In this document: one piece after another, positions 43,391-52,043 of the stretch
Numbering within the stretch: the first letter of the stretch is position 1
How the letters are laid out: each line of letters begins with the position of its first letter
From: Cohnella herbarum
GTDB taxonomy: Bacteria; Bacillota; Bacilli; Paenibacillales; Paenibacillaceae
Assembly (NCBI RefSeq): GCF_012849095.1
Contig: NZ_CP051680.1
Location: 1 to 64,000, forward strand
Direction of reading: 5' to 3'
DNA: 64,000 bases
Made by a program: the position numbers and the translations under genes
Notes under the pieces: generated by a model
What the model saw: the letters and a program-made list of their open reading frames with translations, nothing else
What the model was told of the DNA's origin: nothing
The model's database searches: none

Positions 43391-45304
43391 ATGAAAGAAG
43401 TACAAGTTCAAGGCGTTATTCTAGACTGGGCAGGCACGATGATCGATTACGGGTGTTTCGCGCCGGTTGCCGCATTCGTTGAAATGTTTAAGTTAAAAGG
43501 AATCGAGGTTACTTCCGAAGAAGTCCGCAAGCCGATGGGGCTCTTGAAGCGGGACCACCTCTTAGCGATATGCAAAATGGAACGAGTGGCGGCGCTATGG
43601 AAGGAGAAATACGGGAGATTGCCTAACGAAGCGGATATCGACGAGATGTATGCCGGTTTCGAGAAGTTATTATTCGAAGCGCTGCCGGAGTATACGACTC
43701 CGATACCCGGAGCTTTGGAGCTTGTCGAGAGGCTTAGGAGCATGGGGGTTAAGATCGGGTCTACGACGGGATACACGAAAGAAATGATGAAGATCGTAAC
43801 GGCGGAAGCTAGTAAAAGAGGTTATGCGCCGGATACGTTCGTTTGCCCCGACGATACGATGGCGGGTCGCCCTTACCCTTGGATGAGCTACGAGAACGCG
43901 AAACGGCTCGGCGTCTATCCGATGAAAGCTCTCGTGAAGGTCGGAGACACGTTATCGGATGTCGCGGAAGGCTTAAACGCGGGAATGTGGTCCGTGGGCA
44001 TTCTTAAGGGCAGCAACGAGCTGGGAATGACCGAAGCGGAAGTCGAAGCGTGCGATCCATTACGATTGCAAACGAGATTAGACGAGATCGAACGCCAATT
44101 CCGCGAGGCGGGCGCGCATTACGTGATTGAGACCATAGGAGATCTGGACGCCGTTCTCGAAGAAGTGAACGTCAGATTAGCCCGTGGGGAAAGCCCGGAT
44201 ATGCTTCCGCGGAGTAATCCCTATTTGTTGCTCACTCCCGGCCCTTTGACGACGACCCCGACGGTGAAGGCGGCCATGCTTAGCGATTGGTGCACGTGGG
44301 ATCAGCAATATAACGAAGTCGTGCAGAGCATTCGTTCCAAGCTCGTACGGCTCGCAACCCGCGCTCCCGCGAGTTATACGACCGTGCTCATGCAAGGCAG
44401 CGGCACGTTCGTCGTCGAATCCGTAATCGGTTCGGTTATTCCGCATGACGGGAAGCTTGCCGTTCTCGCGAACGGCGCTTACGGCGATCGGATCGGAAAA
44501 ATGGCGAAAGTACTCGGCATCGATACGGTCGTCATCGATTTCGGCGAGACTTCGCCGGTCGATGGAGCGAGGTTGGATTCGGTCCTTCTGGAGCAACCGG
44601 ACATCACGCACGTCGCGGTCGTCCATACCGAGACGACGACCGGGATGCGCAATTCGATCGAAGAAATCGGACGCGTAGCCAATCGGCATGGAAAAGTCTA
44701 TATCGTAGATGCGATGAGCAGTTTCGGAGGTATCGAGCTTGATGTCGCCGATATCGGAATCGATTTTCTAATCAGCAGCAGCAATAAGTGTATCCAAGGC
44801 GTGCCGGGTTTCGGTTTCGTCATAGCCAAGACAACTTCGTTGGAACAATGCGCCGGACGCGCGAGATCGCTCTCTCTCGATCTGTACGATCAGTGGGATA
44901 CGATGGAGCGGGAAGGCGGGAAGTGGAGATTTACGTCGCCTACCCATGTCGTCTATGCATTTAACCAGGCGTTGCGCGAGCTAGAACAAGAAGGCGGCAT
45001 TGCCAAACGTCAGATGAGATTCACGAACAACCAGAAAACCTTAGCGGCGGGAATGGCTCGTGCTGGATTTCGCGCTCTTCTCCCGGAAGAGCATCAATCG
45101 CCGATTATTACGTCTTTCTATTATCCGGAGAGCGATTCGTTTTCTTTCAAAGAGCTTTATGAGAGAATCAAACAAGAAGGATTTGTCTTATATCCCGGTA
45201 AAATATCGACGGCACCGACATTCCGCATCGGCAATATCGGGGACGTGAATGCCGCCGATATGGAACGTCTCACGCAGAGCATTGAGAAAATTCGTTTCTG
45301 GTAA
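43391..45304 (+). CDS. Bifunctional phosphonoacetaldehyde hydrolase / 2-aminoethylphosphonate-pyruvate transaminase (PhnX-PhnW fusion)
   Basis: This 637-residue protein joins both steps of 2-aminoethylphosphonate breakdown. Residues 1-265 are PhnX, a HAD enzyme cleaving the C-P bond of phosphonoacetaldehyde: nucleophile D12 in LDWAGT, Schiff-base lysine K53 in LLKRDHL, and D186/D190 in GDTLSD. Residues 275-637 are PhnW, a PLP aminotransferase: [21 protein letters not shown] and PLP lysine K466 in SSSNKCIQG. The products are alanine, acetaldehyde and phosphate. The fused order reverses reaction order, with the second enzyme at the N-terminus. It follows the transporter genes and precedes the regulator. 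Confidence 0.95.
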   Translation: MKEVQVQGVILDWAGTMIDYGCFAPVAAFVEMFKLKGIEVTSEEVRKPMGLLKRDHLLAICKMERVAALWKEKYGRLPNEADIDEMYAGFEKLLFEALPEYTTPIPGALELVERLRSMGVKIGSTTGYTKEMMKIVTAEASKRGYAPDTFVCPDDTMAGRPYPWMSYENAKRLGVYPMKALVKVGDTLSDVAEGLNAGMWSVGILKGSNELGMTEAEVEACDPLRLQTRLDEIERQFREAGAHYVIETIGDLDAVLEEVNVRLARGESPDMLPRSNPYLLLTPGPLTTTPTVKAAMLSDWCTWDQQYNEVVQSIRSKLVRLATRAPASYTTVLMQGSGTFVVESVIGSVIPHDGKLAVLANGAYGDRIGKMAKVLGIDTVVIDFGETSPVDGARLDSVLLEQPDITHVAVVHTETTTGMRNSIEEIGRVANRHGKVYIVDAMSSFGGIELDVADIGIDFLISSSNKCIQGVPGFGFVIAKTTSLEQCAGRARSLSLDLYDQWDTMEREGGKWRFTSPTHVVYAFNQALRELEQEGGIAKRQMRFTNNQKTLAAGMARAGFRALLPEEHQSPIITSFYYPESDSFSFKELYERIKQEGFVLYPGKISTAPTFRIGNIGDVNAADMERLTQSIEKIRFW

Positions 45305-45365
45305 GCAATGTCATTCGACGCGTTAAGATGGGATAAGTTTTATCACGAAGGTGGAGGGTTTGTTC

Positions 45366-46151
45366 ATGTCTTTAATCGGTGAAGAGCGGAAGGACTATAT
45401 TTTGCAGCAGCTGAATCTGGAGGGGAAGGTAAAAACCTACGATTTGGTCGAGAAGTTGAAAGTATCTTCCGAGACGATCCGCCGATATCTCGAAGAGCTC
45501 GAAGAGGACAACAAGCTTAAGCGCGTATACGGCGGCGCGATTAAAATCAATATCGCTCGCGAAGAGCCGTCGTATTTCAAGAGAGAGGTTCTGCACGCGG
45601 AAGAGAAGCGGAGGATCGGCCGGGCCGCTGCTTCACTCGTGGAAGACAACGACGTCGTTTTCATCGATGACGGCACGACCACGCTGCAGATGATCGATTA
45701 TTTGCTGAACAAAAAAAATCTAACGGTGCTAACGATGTCCGTAGCCGGTTTGTATATGTTGATCGATTACAATAACCGGGGATTGTTTAACGGCGACATT
45801 TATTTCATAGGGGGCAAGATCGATTCGCCTCAATCCCGTTCGACGGGCACTCTCGCGGAGCAAATGGTCGAATCCTTCTACGCGGACAAAGCTTTCATTT
45901 CCATTGACGGCCTGATGATAGATAAAGGGGTTACCAGTTTCGATGCGCAAAGGGGACAATTAGCCCGCAAACTGATCGGACATTCCAAGCAATCGATCAT
46001 CGTAACGGACCAATCGAAATTCGGACAGCTGCAATTTTTCAAAATCGCCGATTTGCAGGAAATCGATCTGATCATCAGCGACGTAGCGGCACCGAAAGAA
46101 TGGTTATCCGCTTTGCAGGATAAAGAAGTAACTTGGATCGAAGCGAAATAG
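45366..46151 (+). CDS. DeoR/GlpR-family transcriptional regulator
   Basis: The product is 261 residues from ATG 45366, 8 bases after GGTGGAGGG. It has the DeoR N-terminal helix-turn-helix (EERKDYILQQLNLEGKVKTYDLVEKLKVSSETIRRYLEELEE) and a C-terminal sugar-phosphate-isomerase-like sensor domain (VVFIDDGTTTLQMIDYLLN...FISIDGLMIDKGVTSFD). DeoR proteins usually respond to a phosphorylated metabolite. Directly downstream of the 2-aminoethylphosphonate genes it probably controls them, with a phosphonate or related intermediate as effector, by inference. Confidence 0.88.
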   Translation: MSLIGEERKDYILQQLNLEGKVKTYDLVEKLKVSSETIRRYLEELEEDNKLKRVYGGAIKINIAREEPSYFKREVLHAEEKRRIGRAAASLVEDNDVVFIDDGTTTLQMIDYLLNKKNLTVLTMSVAGLYMLIDYNNRGLFNGDIYFIGGKIDSPQSRSTGTLAEQMVESFYADKAFISIDGLMIDKGVTSFDAQRGQLARKLIGHSKQSIIVTDQSKFGQLQFFKIADLQEIDLIISDVAAPKEWLSALQDKEVTWIEAK

Positions 46152-46163
46152 AGCTAAGCGATA

Positions 46164-46210
46164 ACGCGCAGCCTGGACGGGAAATCGTCACATGGTGCGC
46201 GTTGTTCTTA
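46164..46210. terminator. Hairpin between the DeoR and EamA genes
   Basis: AACGCGCA (46164-46171) pairs with TGCGCGTT (46197-46204), then GTTCTTATTTT. It lies between convergent genes. Confidence 0.65.
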
Positions 46211-46636
46211 TTTTAGCGCGACTAAGATGGCTCCTCCGGCGATCATCGCGACGCCTAGCGCGTTTACCCACGAAATCTTCTCCCCGAGGAAGAAGAAGGC
46301 TAGCAAGACGGCTAGAACGACGCTAAGCTTGTCTATCGGCCCGACTTGAGAGACTTTGCCGCCTTTAAGCGCCAGAAAATAAAACAGCCACGATAGGGCG
46401 CCCGCGACGCCGCTGAGCACGATGAAGGACATCGCTTTTTTCTGGGCGAAAATGTCCCCGAGCTGGGCGAATTTACCTTGCACGACGACGACGCCAAGTA
46501 AGAATAAAGCCATAATGACCGCGCGGATAGCCGTGGCCGAGTTGGCGTCGATGTCTTTAAGGCCGATTTTCCCGAAGATCGCAACGAGGGCCGCGGTTGC
46601 GGCCGACAGCAAAGCGTAGATCAACCAAGTTCCCAT
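46208..46636 (-). CDS. Small EamA-family (DMT superfamily) transporter
   Basis: This 142-residue protein has about five membrane segments (LIYALLSAATAALVAIFGKIGL, IRAVIMALFLLGVVVVQG, FIVLSGVAGALSWLFYFLAL, VLAVLLAFFFLGE, ALGVAMIAGGAILVAL). It has the half-size EamA domain of short DMT transporters, which probably dimerise. AGGAGG precedes ATG 46636. The substrate is unknown. The phosphonate operon is convergent with it and not clearly related. Confidence 0.85.
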   Translation of the reverse strand: MGTWLIYALLSAATAALVAIFGKIGLKDIDANSATAIRAVIMALFLLGVVVVQGKFAQLGDIFAQKKAMSFIVLSGVAGALSWLFYFLALKGGKVSQVGPIDKLSVVLAVLLAFFFLGEKISWVNALGVAMIAGGAILVALK

Positions 46637-46723
46637 TATCGATACCTCCTGCGTCTAGATGTTCCGTTGCCTGTATTATACAATGGGAATAGATTGAATA
46701 AAAAGCTAGGGAGGCGTGGGAAA

Positions 46724-47713
46724 ATGGCTGAGGCTAGAACGATCGGATGGGGCATCGCGGGACCGGGAGGGATCTCGAAGCAATTTGCCAAGGATTTAGT
46801 TCACGCGAAGGGCGCGCGGTTGGTCGCGGTAGCCGGGCGGAGCCTGGAGAAAGCGCAAGCTTTCGCCAAGGAGTTCGACGTGGACCGTGCGTATGGGAGC
46901 ATGAACGAATTAGCGGATGATTCGGAAGTGGATATCGTATATATCGGGACTCTCCACCCAGCGCATCGAGAGAACGCACTCACCTTCCTAAGGGCGGGTA
47001 AAGCCGTCCTCTGCGAGAAGCCCTTTACGATGAACGCCGCGGAAGCCGAGGAAATCATCCGGTTCGCCAAGGACAATCGGGTTTTTCTAATGGAAGCGAT
47101 GTGGACCCGGTACTTGCCGCCAATCCGTCAAGTTAGGCAGTGGCTGAATGAAAGCGCTATCGGGGAAGTCAGAATGGTCAAGGCGGATTTCGGGTTTAAT
47201 ATCGGGTGGCACCCGGAAAGTCGCTTGCTGGATCCTAATCTAGGAGGAGGGACGTTGCTGGACGCCGGGATCTACCCGGTATCGTTCGCTTCTATGGTAT
47301 TCGGCGGCCAGCCGCAGAAGATCATGAGCAGCGCGAAGATCGGAGCAACGGGAGTGGACGAACAGTTTTCCCTGCTGCTCGAGTACGAGGGAGGGAGAAC
47401 GGCTGCATTAAACGGAGCCGTGCAATTGGGGCTTGTGAACGACGCCTATATTTTCGGCACACAAGGATATATCCATGTCCCGGTATTCTTGGCGGCGCGC
47501 TCGGCGACTTTACATATCGCCGGTAAGGATCCGGTGATATTCGAGGATGACCGTACCGTTGCCGGTTATGCTTACGAGGCGGAGGAGGCGATGGCTTGCT
47601 TGCGCGAAGGGCGAACCGAGAGCACCGTTATGCCGCTAAGCGAGACATTGGATATTATGACGACTTTAGATCGGATCAGGCAGCAATGGAATTTACGGTA
47701 TCCTTTTGAATAA
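46724..47713 (+). CDS. Gfo/Idh/MocA-family oxidoreductase
   Basis: The product is 329 residues from ATG 46724, after GGGAGG; an earlier in-frame start at 46667 lacks a site. It has an N-terminal Rossmann fold (IGWGIAGPGGISKQFAKDL), the VYIGTLHPAHRENALTFL segment, the EKP motif in VLCEKPFTMN with its catalytic lysine, and the C-terminal half with GGGTLLDAGIYPVSFASMVFG. Members oxidise or reduce sugars and inositols with NAD(P). The sequence is closest in type to dehydrogenases acting on sugar-like or trans-dihydrodiol substrates; the true substrate is unknown. Confidence 0.9.
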   Translation: MAEARTIGWGIAGPGGISKQFAKDLVHAKGARLVAVAGRSLEKAQAFAKEFDVDRAYGSMNELADDSEVDIVYIGTLHPAHRENALTFLRAGKAVLCEKPFTMNAAEAEEIIRFAKDNRVFLMEAMWTRYLPPIRQVRQWLNESAIGEVRMVKADFGFNIGWHPESRLLDPNLGGGTLLDAGIYPVSFASMVFGGQPQKIMSSAKIGATGVDEQFSLLLEYEGGRTAALNGAVQLGLVNDAYIFGTQGYIHVPVFLAARSATLHIAGKDPVIFEDDRTVAGYAYEAEEAMACLREGRTESTVMPLSETLDIMTTLDRIRQQWNLRYPFE

Positions 47714-47728
47714 CGGGCTTTCAACCAT

Positions 47729-47773
47729 AACCGCCCGCAAACGATTTTAATCGTTTGCGGGGCGGTTTGTTTT
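47729..47773 (+). terminator. Strong terminator after the oxidoreductase gene
   Basis: AACCGCCCGCAAACGATT pairs with AATCGTTTGCGGGGCGGTT (one bulged G), followed by TGTTTT. It touches the stop of the convergent acetyltransferase gene. Confidence 0.88.
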
Positions 47774-48338
47774 AGGAGTTGAGAGGCTTAACCATATGCC
47801 AGTATGGTTTATGGTGAATCGTGATCGTCTTGTCGGCAACGTATCCGAGCTTTCGGTAGAGGGAATGAGCCCCCTCGTTCGTTTGGTCAACGTTAAGCGC
47901 GATCTTGTCATACCCGGATTCTATAGCTTGCTGTTCGGCGGCAGCGATAAGTTGCTTCGCGATTCCCTGGCCTTGGAAGTTCGGATCGACCGCGATGGCA
48001 TCGATATAATACTCGTCCTCGTCGGCCTCTTGGTCGATGGCGATGCCGAGATCGCCGGTTTTTTCTCGCAAGTGCTCGACGATGGGCTCGTACAGCTTTG
48101 CGGCATCGCTGCCGTGGTAACAGAGAATCATGCCGATGGGACGGCCTTCCGCTTCTTTAACAAGAATGCAGGAATGGCTGAACCGATTGCCTTCGGCGAC
48201 GATGAACCGTTCTAACTGGCTAAGGACGTCCGCTTCGTTCTTTTCTCCGGTCAACTGGTAACCGATGTCTTGAATAGCCAGCATAATAAGCTCGGCGACG
48301 GGTGTAGCGTGATGAGTCGTTGAAAGTTTTATAGTCAT
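47772..48338 (-). CDS. GNAT-family N-acetyltransferase
   Basis: This 188-residue protein has the GNAT acetyl-CoA-binding site IAVDPNFQGQGIAKQLIAAAEQQA (Q/R-x-x-G-x-G/A form) and the C-terminal ALNVDQTNEGAHSLYRKLGYVADKTI typical of small-molecule acetyltransferases. It transfers an acetyl group from acetyl-CoA to an amine on an unidentified substrate. It stands alone between an oxidoreductase and a tRNA gene. Confidence 0.88.
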   Translation of the reverse strand: MTIKLSTTHHATPVAELIMLAIQDIGYQLTGEKNEADVLSQLERFIVAEGNRFSHSCILVKEAEGRPIGMILCYHGSDAAKLYEPIVEHLREKTGDLGIAIDQEADEDEYYIDAIAVDPNFQGQGIAKQLIAAAEQQAIESGYDKIALNVDQTNEGAHSLYRKLGYVADKTITIHHKPYWHMVKPLNS

Positions 48339-48432
48339 TGGATCACCTATGCAGGAAGTCTCGGATGTGGCTAACAGTTATCCTCATGTAACTATAATTC
48401 AACGATTGACGAACTTCAAACCCATGACATAA

Positions 48433-48475
48433 GAAAAACCCTCAAACGCCTTTGAATAAAGGGGGTTGAGGGTTT
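48433..48475 (-). terminator. Minus-strand terminator after tRNA-Arg
   Basis: AAACCCTCAA (48436-48445) pairs with TTGAGGGTTT (48466-48475), with further GC pairing inside. On the minus strand the stem is followed by TTTTTCTT, so it ends the tRNA-Arg transcript. Confidence 0.8.
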
Positions 48476-48512
48476 CCACGAACTATTATTAAAAAACGTA
48501 TCTTCATTATAA

Positions 48513-48589
<77 letters not shown>

Positions 48590-48632
48590 ACGCAAAAAGT
48601 ATCTTATCATAATCATTTTCATTCCGCAAGGA

Positions 48633-49328
48633 TTATATTTCCTCATTGAGCTTTTTTTTGATTAGCTGAATATCCTGCAAATGAACCCTCTTACCTTGAA
48701 TGGCGATCAAGCCTTCATCCTGAAGCTCCTGTAGCACTTTTGTTACTGTTTCCCGTGCGGCACCGACCATTTCGGCAAGTTGCTGATGCGTGATTTTAAC
48801 GGGAATGACGAATTCGTTCAACTCGTCGCTTGAATAATCTTGCGCCAAAGTAAGCAGTTTCTTGACGATTCGCGACCGGACGTTGAGGAAGGTCAGATCA
48901 TGGATTTGTTGGTTCGCCCGGCGCAATCGATCCATCGTGTAATCCAGTAAATGAAAGGCGATATTGCGGTCATTCTCGATCAGCAGTTGGAAATCAGTGC
49001 GGCGTAAACCGTACAATCGGGTCGGCATCAAGCACTCCGCGGTCGCGGAGCGGACGAGTCCGGGTTTCATAAGCGCCATTTCTCCGAAATATTCTCCCTC
49101 TCGAAGGACGGCCAAAATTACCTTCTTCGATTTGTCGAACGAATAAATACTGACTGAACCGCTTCCGATAAAAAAAATATCGTTCCCTTGATCGCCTTCG
49201 AGGAAGATCAATTCGCCTTTGCGATAGTTTTTCGAATACATATACGGGAGGAGTCGTTCAATGAGCTCGGGTTCGATATCGCGAAAGAAAGGGATAGACG
49301 CCTTTAGCATATCGCCGTCTATAAACAA
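48633..49328 (-). CDS. Crp/Fnr-family transcriptional regulator
   Basis: The product is 231 residues from TTG 49328, 6 bases after GGAGGGG. It has a cyclic-nucleotide-binding-like beta barrel (YRKGELIFLEGDQGNDIFFIGSGSVSIY...LREGEYFGEMALM), a long dimer helix, and a C-terminal winged helix with ITHQQLAEMVGAARETVTKVLQELQDEGLIAIQGKRVHL. No Fnr-type N-terminal cysteine cluster is present. The effector is unknown. It lies 12 bases downstream of the broken HD-GYP gene on the same strand, so the two were probably co-transcribed, a possible cyclic-dinucleotide connection. Confidence 0.9.
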   Translation of the reverse strand: MFIDGDMLKASIPFFRDIEPELIERLLPYMYSKNYRKGELIFLEGDQGNDIFFIGSGSVSIYSFDKSKKVILAVLREGEYFGEMALMKPGLVRSATAECLMPTRLYGLRRTDFQLLIENDRNIAFHLLDYTMDRLRRANQQIHDLTFLNVRSRIVKKLLTLAQDYSSDELNEFVIPVKITHQQLAEMVGAARETVTKVLQELQDEGLIAIQGKRVHLQDIQLIKKKLNEEI

Positions 49329-49340
49329 TTTCCACCCCTC

Positions 49341-49932
49341 CTAATCTTGCGCGTGCGGAATAACTTTCTCGATTTGGAAGGCCATGTGTTTCATGAGGTC
49401 GATGCGGGTATCTCGATCTTCCAATTGAATGACGGGGCGGCAGGAATTGCCTTCATTGATCGCTCGCACCGTCCCCTTTAAGCCGCCGGACAAAGTAACC
49501 CGCGTGCCTAGAGGATAGGGCTGAAATGCTTTCATGAAAGCACTAACGACGGTGTAGCTGTACGAAGAGTCTATTTTCGACATCAGGAAGTCGATTCCTT
49601 CCGATGGCAGACGACGGGTGGTCGGATCGTTCATGAAATAATCGAAATCGCTGGCCAGGCCGCAAATTTGCGAGCTTTCCAATAATGACTCGGCTTTCGC
49701 GCCATGCGGGAAACCTCGACCGTAGATTCCGTTTAATGTCGGAACCGCTGAGGGAAGCGCGAATGTCGGTCATTTCGACGGAAATGTAACGATGTCCCAA
49801 TCGCTTGATACCATCGATCAGACTCTCATTTAAGGATATGCCTTGTTTGAGCATGAGGCGTCCGTCGGCGGTATATATACTCCGGCTTAGAAGATCGCCT
49901 TCTACCAGCTCGTTAACAGGAATGATTAGCAT
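49341..49932 (-). pseudogene. HD-GYP-domain protein gene with the catalytic core deleted
   Basis: From ATG 49932, after GGAGAGG, the frame reads MLIIPVNELVEGDLLSRSIYT...DGIKRLGHRYISVEMTDI, the usual N-terminal module of HD-GYP phosphodiesterases. Homology then jumps, in another frame, to ICGLASDFDYFMNDPTTRRLPSEGIDFLM...YPLGTRVTLSGGLKGTVRA, the C-terminal end of the same family. The middle, with the HD and GYP metal-binding residues, is absent, and the parts are out of frame near 49690-49740. An enzyme hydrolysing cyclic di-nucleotides has therefore been lost. A 592-base remnant replaces a gene of roughly 1.1 kb. Confidence 0.78.
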
Positions 49933-50054
49933 GTGTACCTCTCCTATGAAGACCTCTATCTCTCTTATAGGACTATGCTACCATTTCGGAGTTGTCGATT
50001 TCTGTAACCTTGGTTACAAAAATGGAATGAACGTCAGACCTTGGCAAAATAAAC

Positions 50055-50102
50055 AAGGGGCTGTCTCTCGGTCATTTAACAATGACTTCTGGGACAGCCC
50101 TT
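50055..50102 (-). terminator. Hairpin terminator downstream of tRNA-Gly and its repeats
   Basis: AAGGGGCTGTC (50055-50065) pairs with GACAGCCCTT (50093-50102), with an inner GTCATT/AATGAC stem. On the minus strand a T-rich stretch follows, so tRNA-Gly transcripts that cross the 166-bp repeats could end here. Confidence 0.65.
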
Positions 50103-50124
50103 CATATTTGATTAGTTTGAGTAT

Positions 50125-50481
50125 GCATAATGGAGCGGGTGAAGGGAATACTCAACATCTTTGATTGGAAGGTTCCCTGCGGGAACAGGTAGAGGTAGAT
50201 GTTGACGCGCGTCCTACTTGGATGATTCATATGAAGCGTTCACGGACGGTCGAACCGCTGATGGTTCGTTTCCCTTCCGAAGAAGTTTAGGCATAATGGA
50301 GCGGGTGAAGGGAATACTCAACATCTTTGATTGGAAGGTTCCCTGCGGGAACAGGTAGTGGTAGATGTTGACGCGCGTCCTACTTGGATGATTCATATGA
50401 AGCGTTCACGGACGGTCGAACCGCTGAGGGTTCGTTTCCCTTCCGAAGAAGTTTAGGCATAATGGAGCGGGTGAAGGGAAT
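50125..50481. repeat. 166-bp direct repeat, two copies, each carrying the 3' end of tRNA-Gly
   Basis: Copies begin at 50125 and 50291 and are almost identical; a third start at 50457 runs straight into tRNA-Gly. The shared first bases, ATGGAGCGGGTGAAGGGAAT, are the complement of the tRNA-Gly 3' end including CCA. Inside each copy TCAACATCT pairs with AGATGTTGA around an inner GTTCCC/GGGAAC hairpin, and CGAACC pairs with GGTTCG. No gene is present. Confidence 0.9.
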
Positions 50482-50536
50482 CGAACCCTCGCCTCAAGCT
50501 TGGGAAGCTGGCGTTCTGCCACTGAACTACACCCGC
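50463..50536 (-). tRNA. tRNA-Gly (CCC anticodon)
   Basis: The minus strand starts GCGGGTGTAGTTCAGTGGCA. The acceptor GCGGGTG pairs with CACCCGC, the anticodon loop TTCCCAA gives CCC (reads GGG), and the T-arm GAGGGTTCGATTCCCTT precedes TCCA. One C-T mismatch is present in the anticodon stem. It is 74 bases long with encoded CCA. Confidence 0.93.
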
Positions 50537-50660
50537 ATGCGTTAAGAAACATGGAATATCATAGCATGGAACTTTATAGAAAATCAATTGTAATTTCAGA
50601 AGGAACGGAGAGTAACGGCATCCAGAGCGGGATTAGAGATGCTAGCCGCTTTATATCGGC

Positions 50661-50690
50661 GAAAGAGGCACCGGGACGAGGAAATTGAGT
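50661..50690. repeat. Left copy of a short repeat flanking array D
   Basis: AAAGAGGCACCGGGACGAGG, then AAATTGAG, matches a copy at about 51673-51700. Both are preceded or followed by AGCCGC...TTTA-type words found in array A units. They bracket about 1 kb containing array D. Confidence 0.6.
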
Positions 50691-50832
50691 TGAGCAGCTG
50701 TTACTGCTTAGATCCACTTCTTTTAGGGAGTAATTCTAGGCACTTTTTTGTCTACTTTCACCGTAGTCGTCATCCAGCCTCACGCTAAGGAACATTGCAA
50801 CCTACTTTCCCCGTAAAGATAATAGAGAAAAG

Positions 50833-51548
50833 GTACTCTCAGTGCGCTTCCCGGATCGTCAGCCAGAATTCGGCAGCTGTAAGATACTCTCAGTGCGCTT
50901 TGCGGAGAGTCAGCCAAAATTCGGCGGTTGTAAGGTACTCTCAGTGCGTTTTGCGGAGAGTCAGCCAAAATTCGGCGGTTGTAAGGTACTCTCAGTGCGC
51001 TTCCCGGATCGTCAGCCAACCTTCGGCGGCTGTAAGGTACTTTCAGTGCGCTTACGGGTTCATTAGTCAAAATTCGGCGGTTGTAAGGTACTCTCAGTGC
51101 GCTTCGGGGAGAGTCAGCCAAAATTCGGCAGCTGTAAGGTACTCTCAGTGCGCTTCCCGGATCGTCAGCCAACCTTCGGCGGCTATAAGGTACTTTCAGT
51201 GCGCTTCCCGGATCGTCAGCCAACCTTCGGCAGCTGTAAGGTACTCTCAGTGCGCTTCCCGGATCGTCAGCCAACCTTCGTCAGCTGTAAGGTAATCTTA
51301 GTACGCTTCCCGAATCGTCAGCCAACCTTCGACGGTTGTAAGGTACTCTCTGTGCGTTTCGCGGAGAGTCAGCCAAAATTCGGCGGGTGTAAGATACTCT
51401 CAGTGCGCATACGGGTTCATTAGTCAAAATTCGGCGGCTGTAAGGTACTCAGTGCGCTTTCCGGATCGTCAGCCAAAATTCGGCGGGTGTAAGATACTCT
51501 CAGTGCGTTTTGCGGAGAGTCAACCTTCGGCGGTTGTAAGGTACTCTC
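50833..51548. repeat. Tandem array D: 51-bp unit, about fourteen copies
   Basis: GTACTCTCAGTGCGC-type starts recur every 51 bases from 50833 (50833, 50884, 50935 and so on) to 51541, with one or two copies slightly shortened. The middle of the unit exists in three variants, such as TTCCCGGATCGTCAGCCAAC and TTTGCGGAGAGTCAGCC. CAGCC and GGCTG within a unit can pair. Long open frames of 17-residue repeats occur on both strands because 51 is a multiple of three; none has a ribosome site. Confidence 0.92.
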
Positions 51549-51672
51549 TTAGCTCTAATGGATTTGTCGGCGGCGCGTTGCGACTAAGTTCAGCCGCCGA
51601 AAATGGGGATAGAGTATTTTGAAGAACTTTTTTGGCCATCGTGCCCCATGACCATTGAGACACGGGCTCGGC

Positions 51673-51722
51673 CAAAGAGGCACCGAACAAGGAAATAGAG
51701 CGGAAAAGCCGCCTTAAGTTGG
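51673..51722. repeat. Right copy of the repeat flanking array D, joined to an array A-like unit
   Basis: AAAGAGGCACCGAACAAGG leads into GGAAATAGAGCGGAAAAGCC and GCCTTAAG, which resembles the GAAATAGAGCGG...AGCCGCTTTAAA part of array A at 34.6 kb. A single diverged copy therefore occurs here, 17 kb from the array. Confidence 0.6.
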
Positions 51723-51776
51723 CCGAGAGCAGATTTCTCATTCCTCCCGGTTCTTTTTCTTTTCCCCGGTCGTTCG

Positions 51777-51785
51777 TGATATAAT
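51777..51785 (+). promoter_or_regulatory. Extended -10 promoter upstream of the ysoA-like gene
   Basis: TGATATAAT fits TGnTATAAT; a T-rich stretch but no good -35 lies upstream. A transcript from here would carry the whole inverted-repeat element (51826-52017) in its leader of about 255 bases. Confidence 0.5.
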
Positions 51786-51825
51786 GCTGTGGACTGAGCT
51801 TGCTGCTTAAGGCCGGTTTAGACGA

Positions 51826-52017
51826 CTTAAGTGGTAGTTCAATAAGTCCGATTTTGATCACGAAGCCGATCTAGTAGCGTACTCGACATCGAATCTTGAA
51901 TTCAGCCGGGCCTTCCAGTACTCACGTAGGTTCTACCTACGCTCCGTTCCTCAGTCCCTGAGCTTCTTTCAACCTTCTCGGTGCTGAAAACCGGACTTTT
52001 TGAACATGTACTTTAAG
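51826..52017. repeat. Inverted-repeat element (MITE-like or structured leader) before the ysoA-like gene
   Basis: GTTCAATAAGTCCGATTTT (51837-51855) and AAAACCGGACTTTTTGAAC (51987-52005) are inverted repeats matching at 17 of 19 positions, and the pairing continues outward into CTTAAGT/ACTTTAAG. The interior has the hairpins CGTAGG/CCTACG and CTCAG/CTGAG and no open frame. From memory, similar sequences recur in Paenibacillus-type genomes. It may be a non-autonomous mobile element or a conserved RNA structure. Confidence 0.7.
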
Positions 52018-52043
52018 CCGGTAAATTTGGAGGGGGTTGCCCC

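Noticed and set aside
50780..51423. Long open frames of 17-residue repeats on both strands
   Set aside because: They stay open only because the repeat period is a multiple of three. No ribosome site or credible start exists, and three overlapping frames are open at once.
50833..51548. CRISPR array
   Set aside because: The 51-bp units are contiguous and the variable part is a small set of recurring variants, not unique spacers. No cas genes are nearby. The same reasoning applies to arrays A, B and C.
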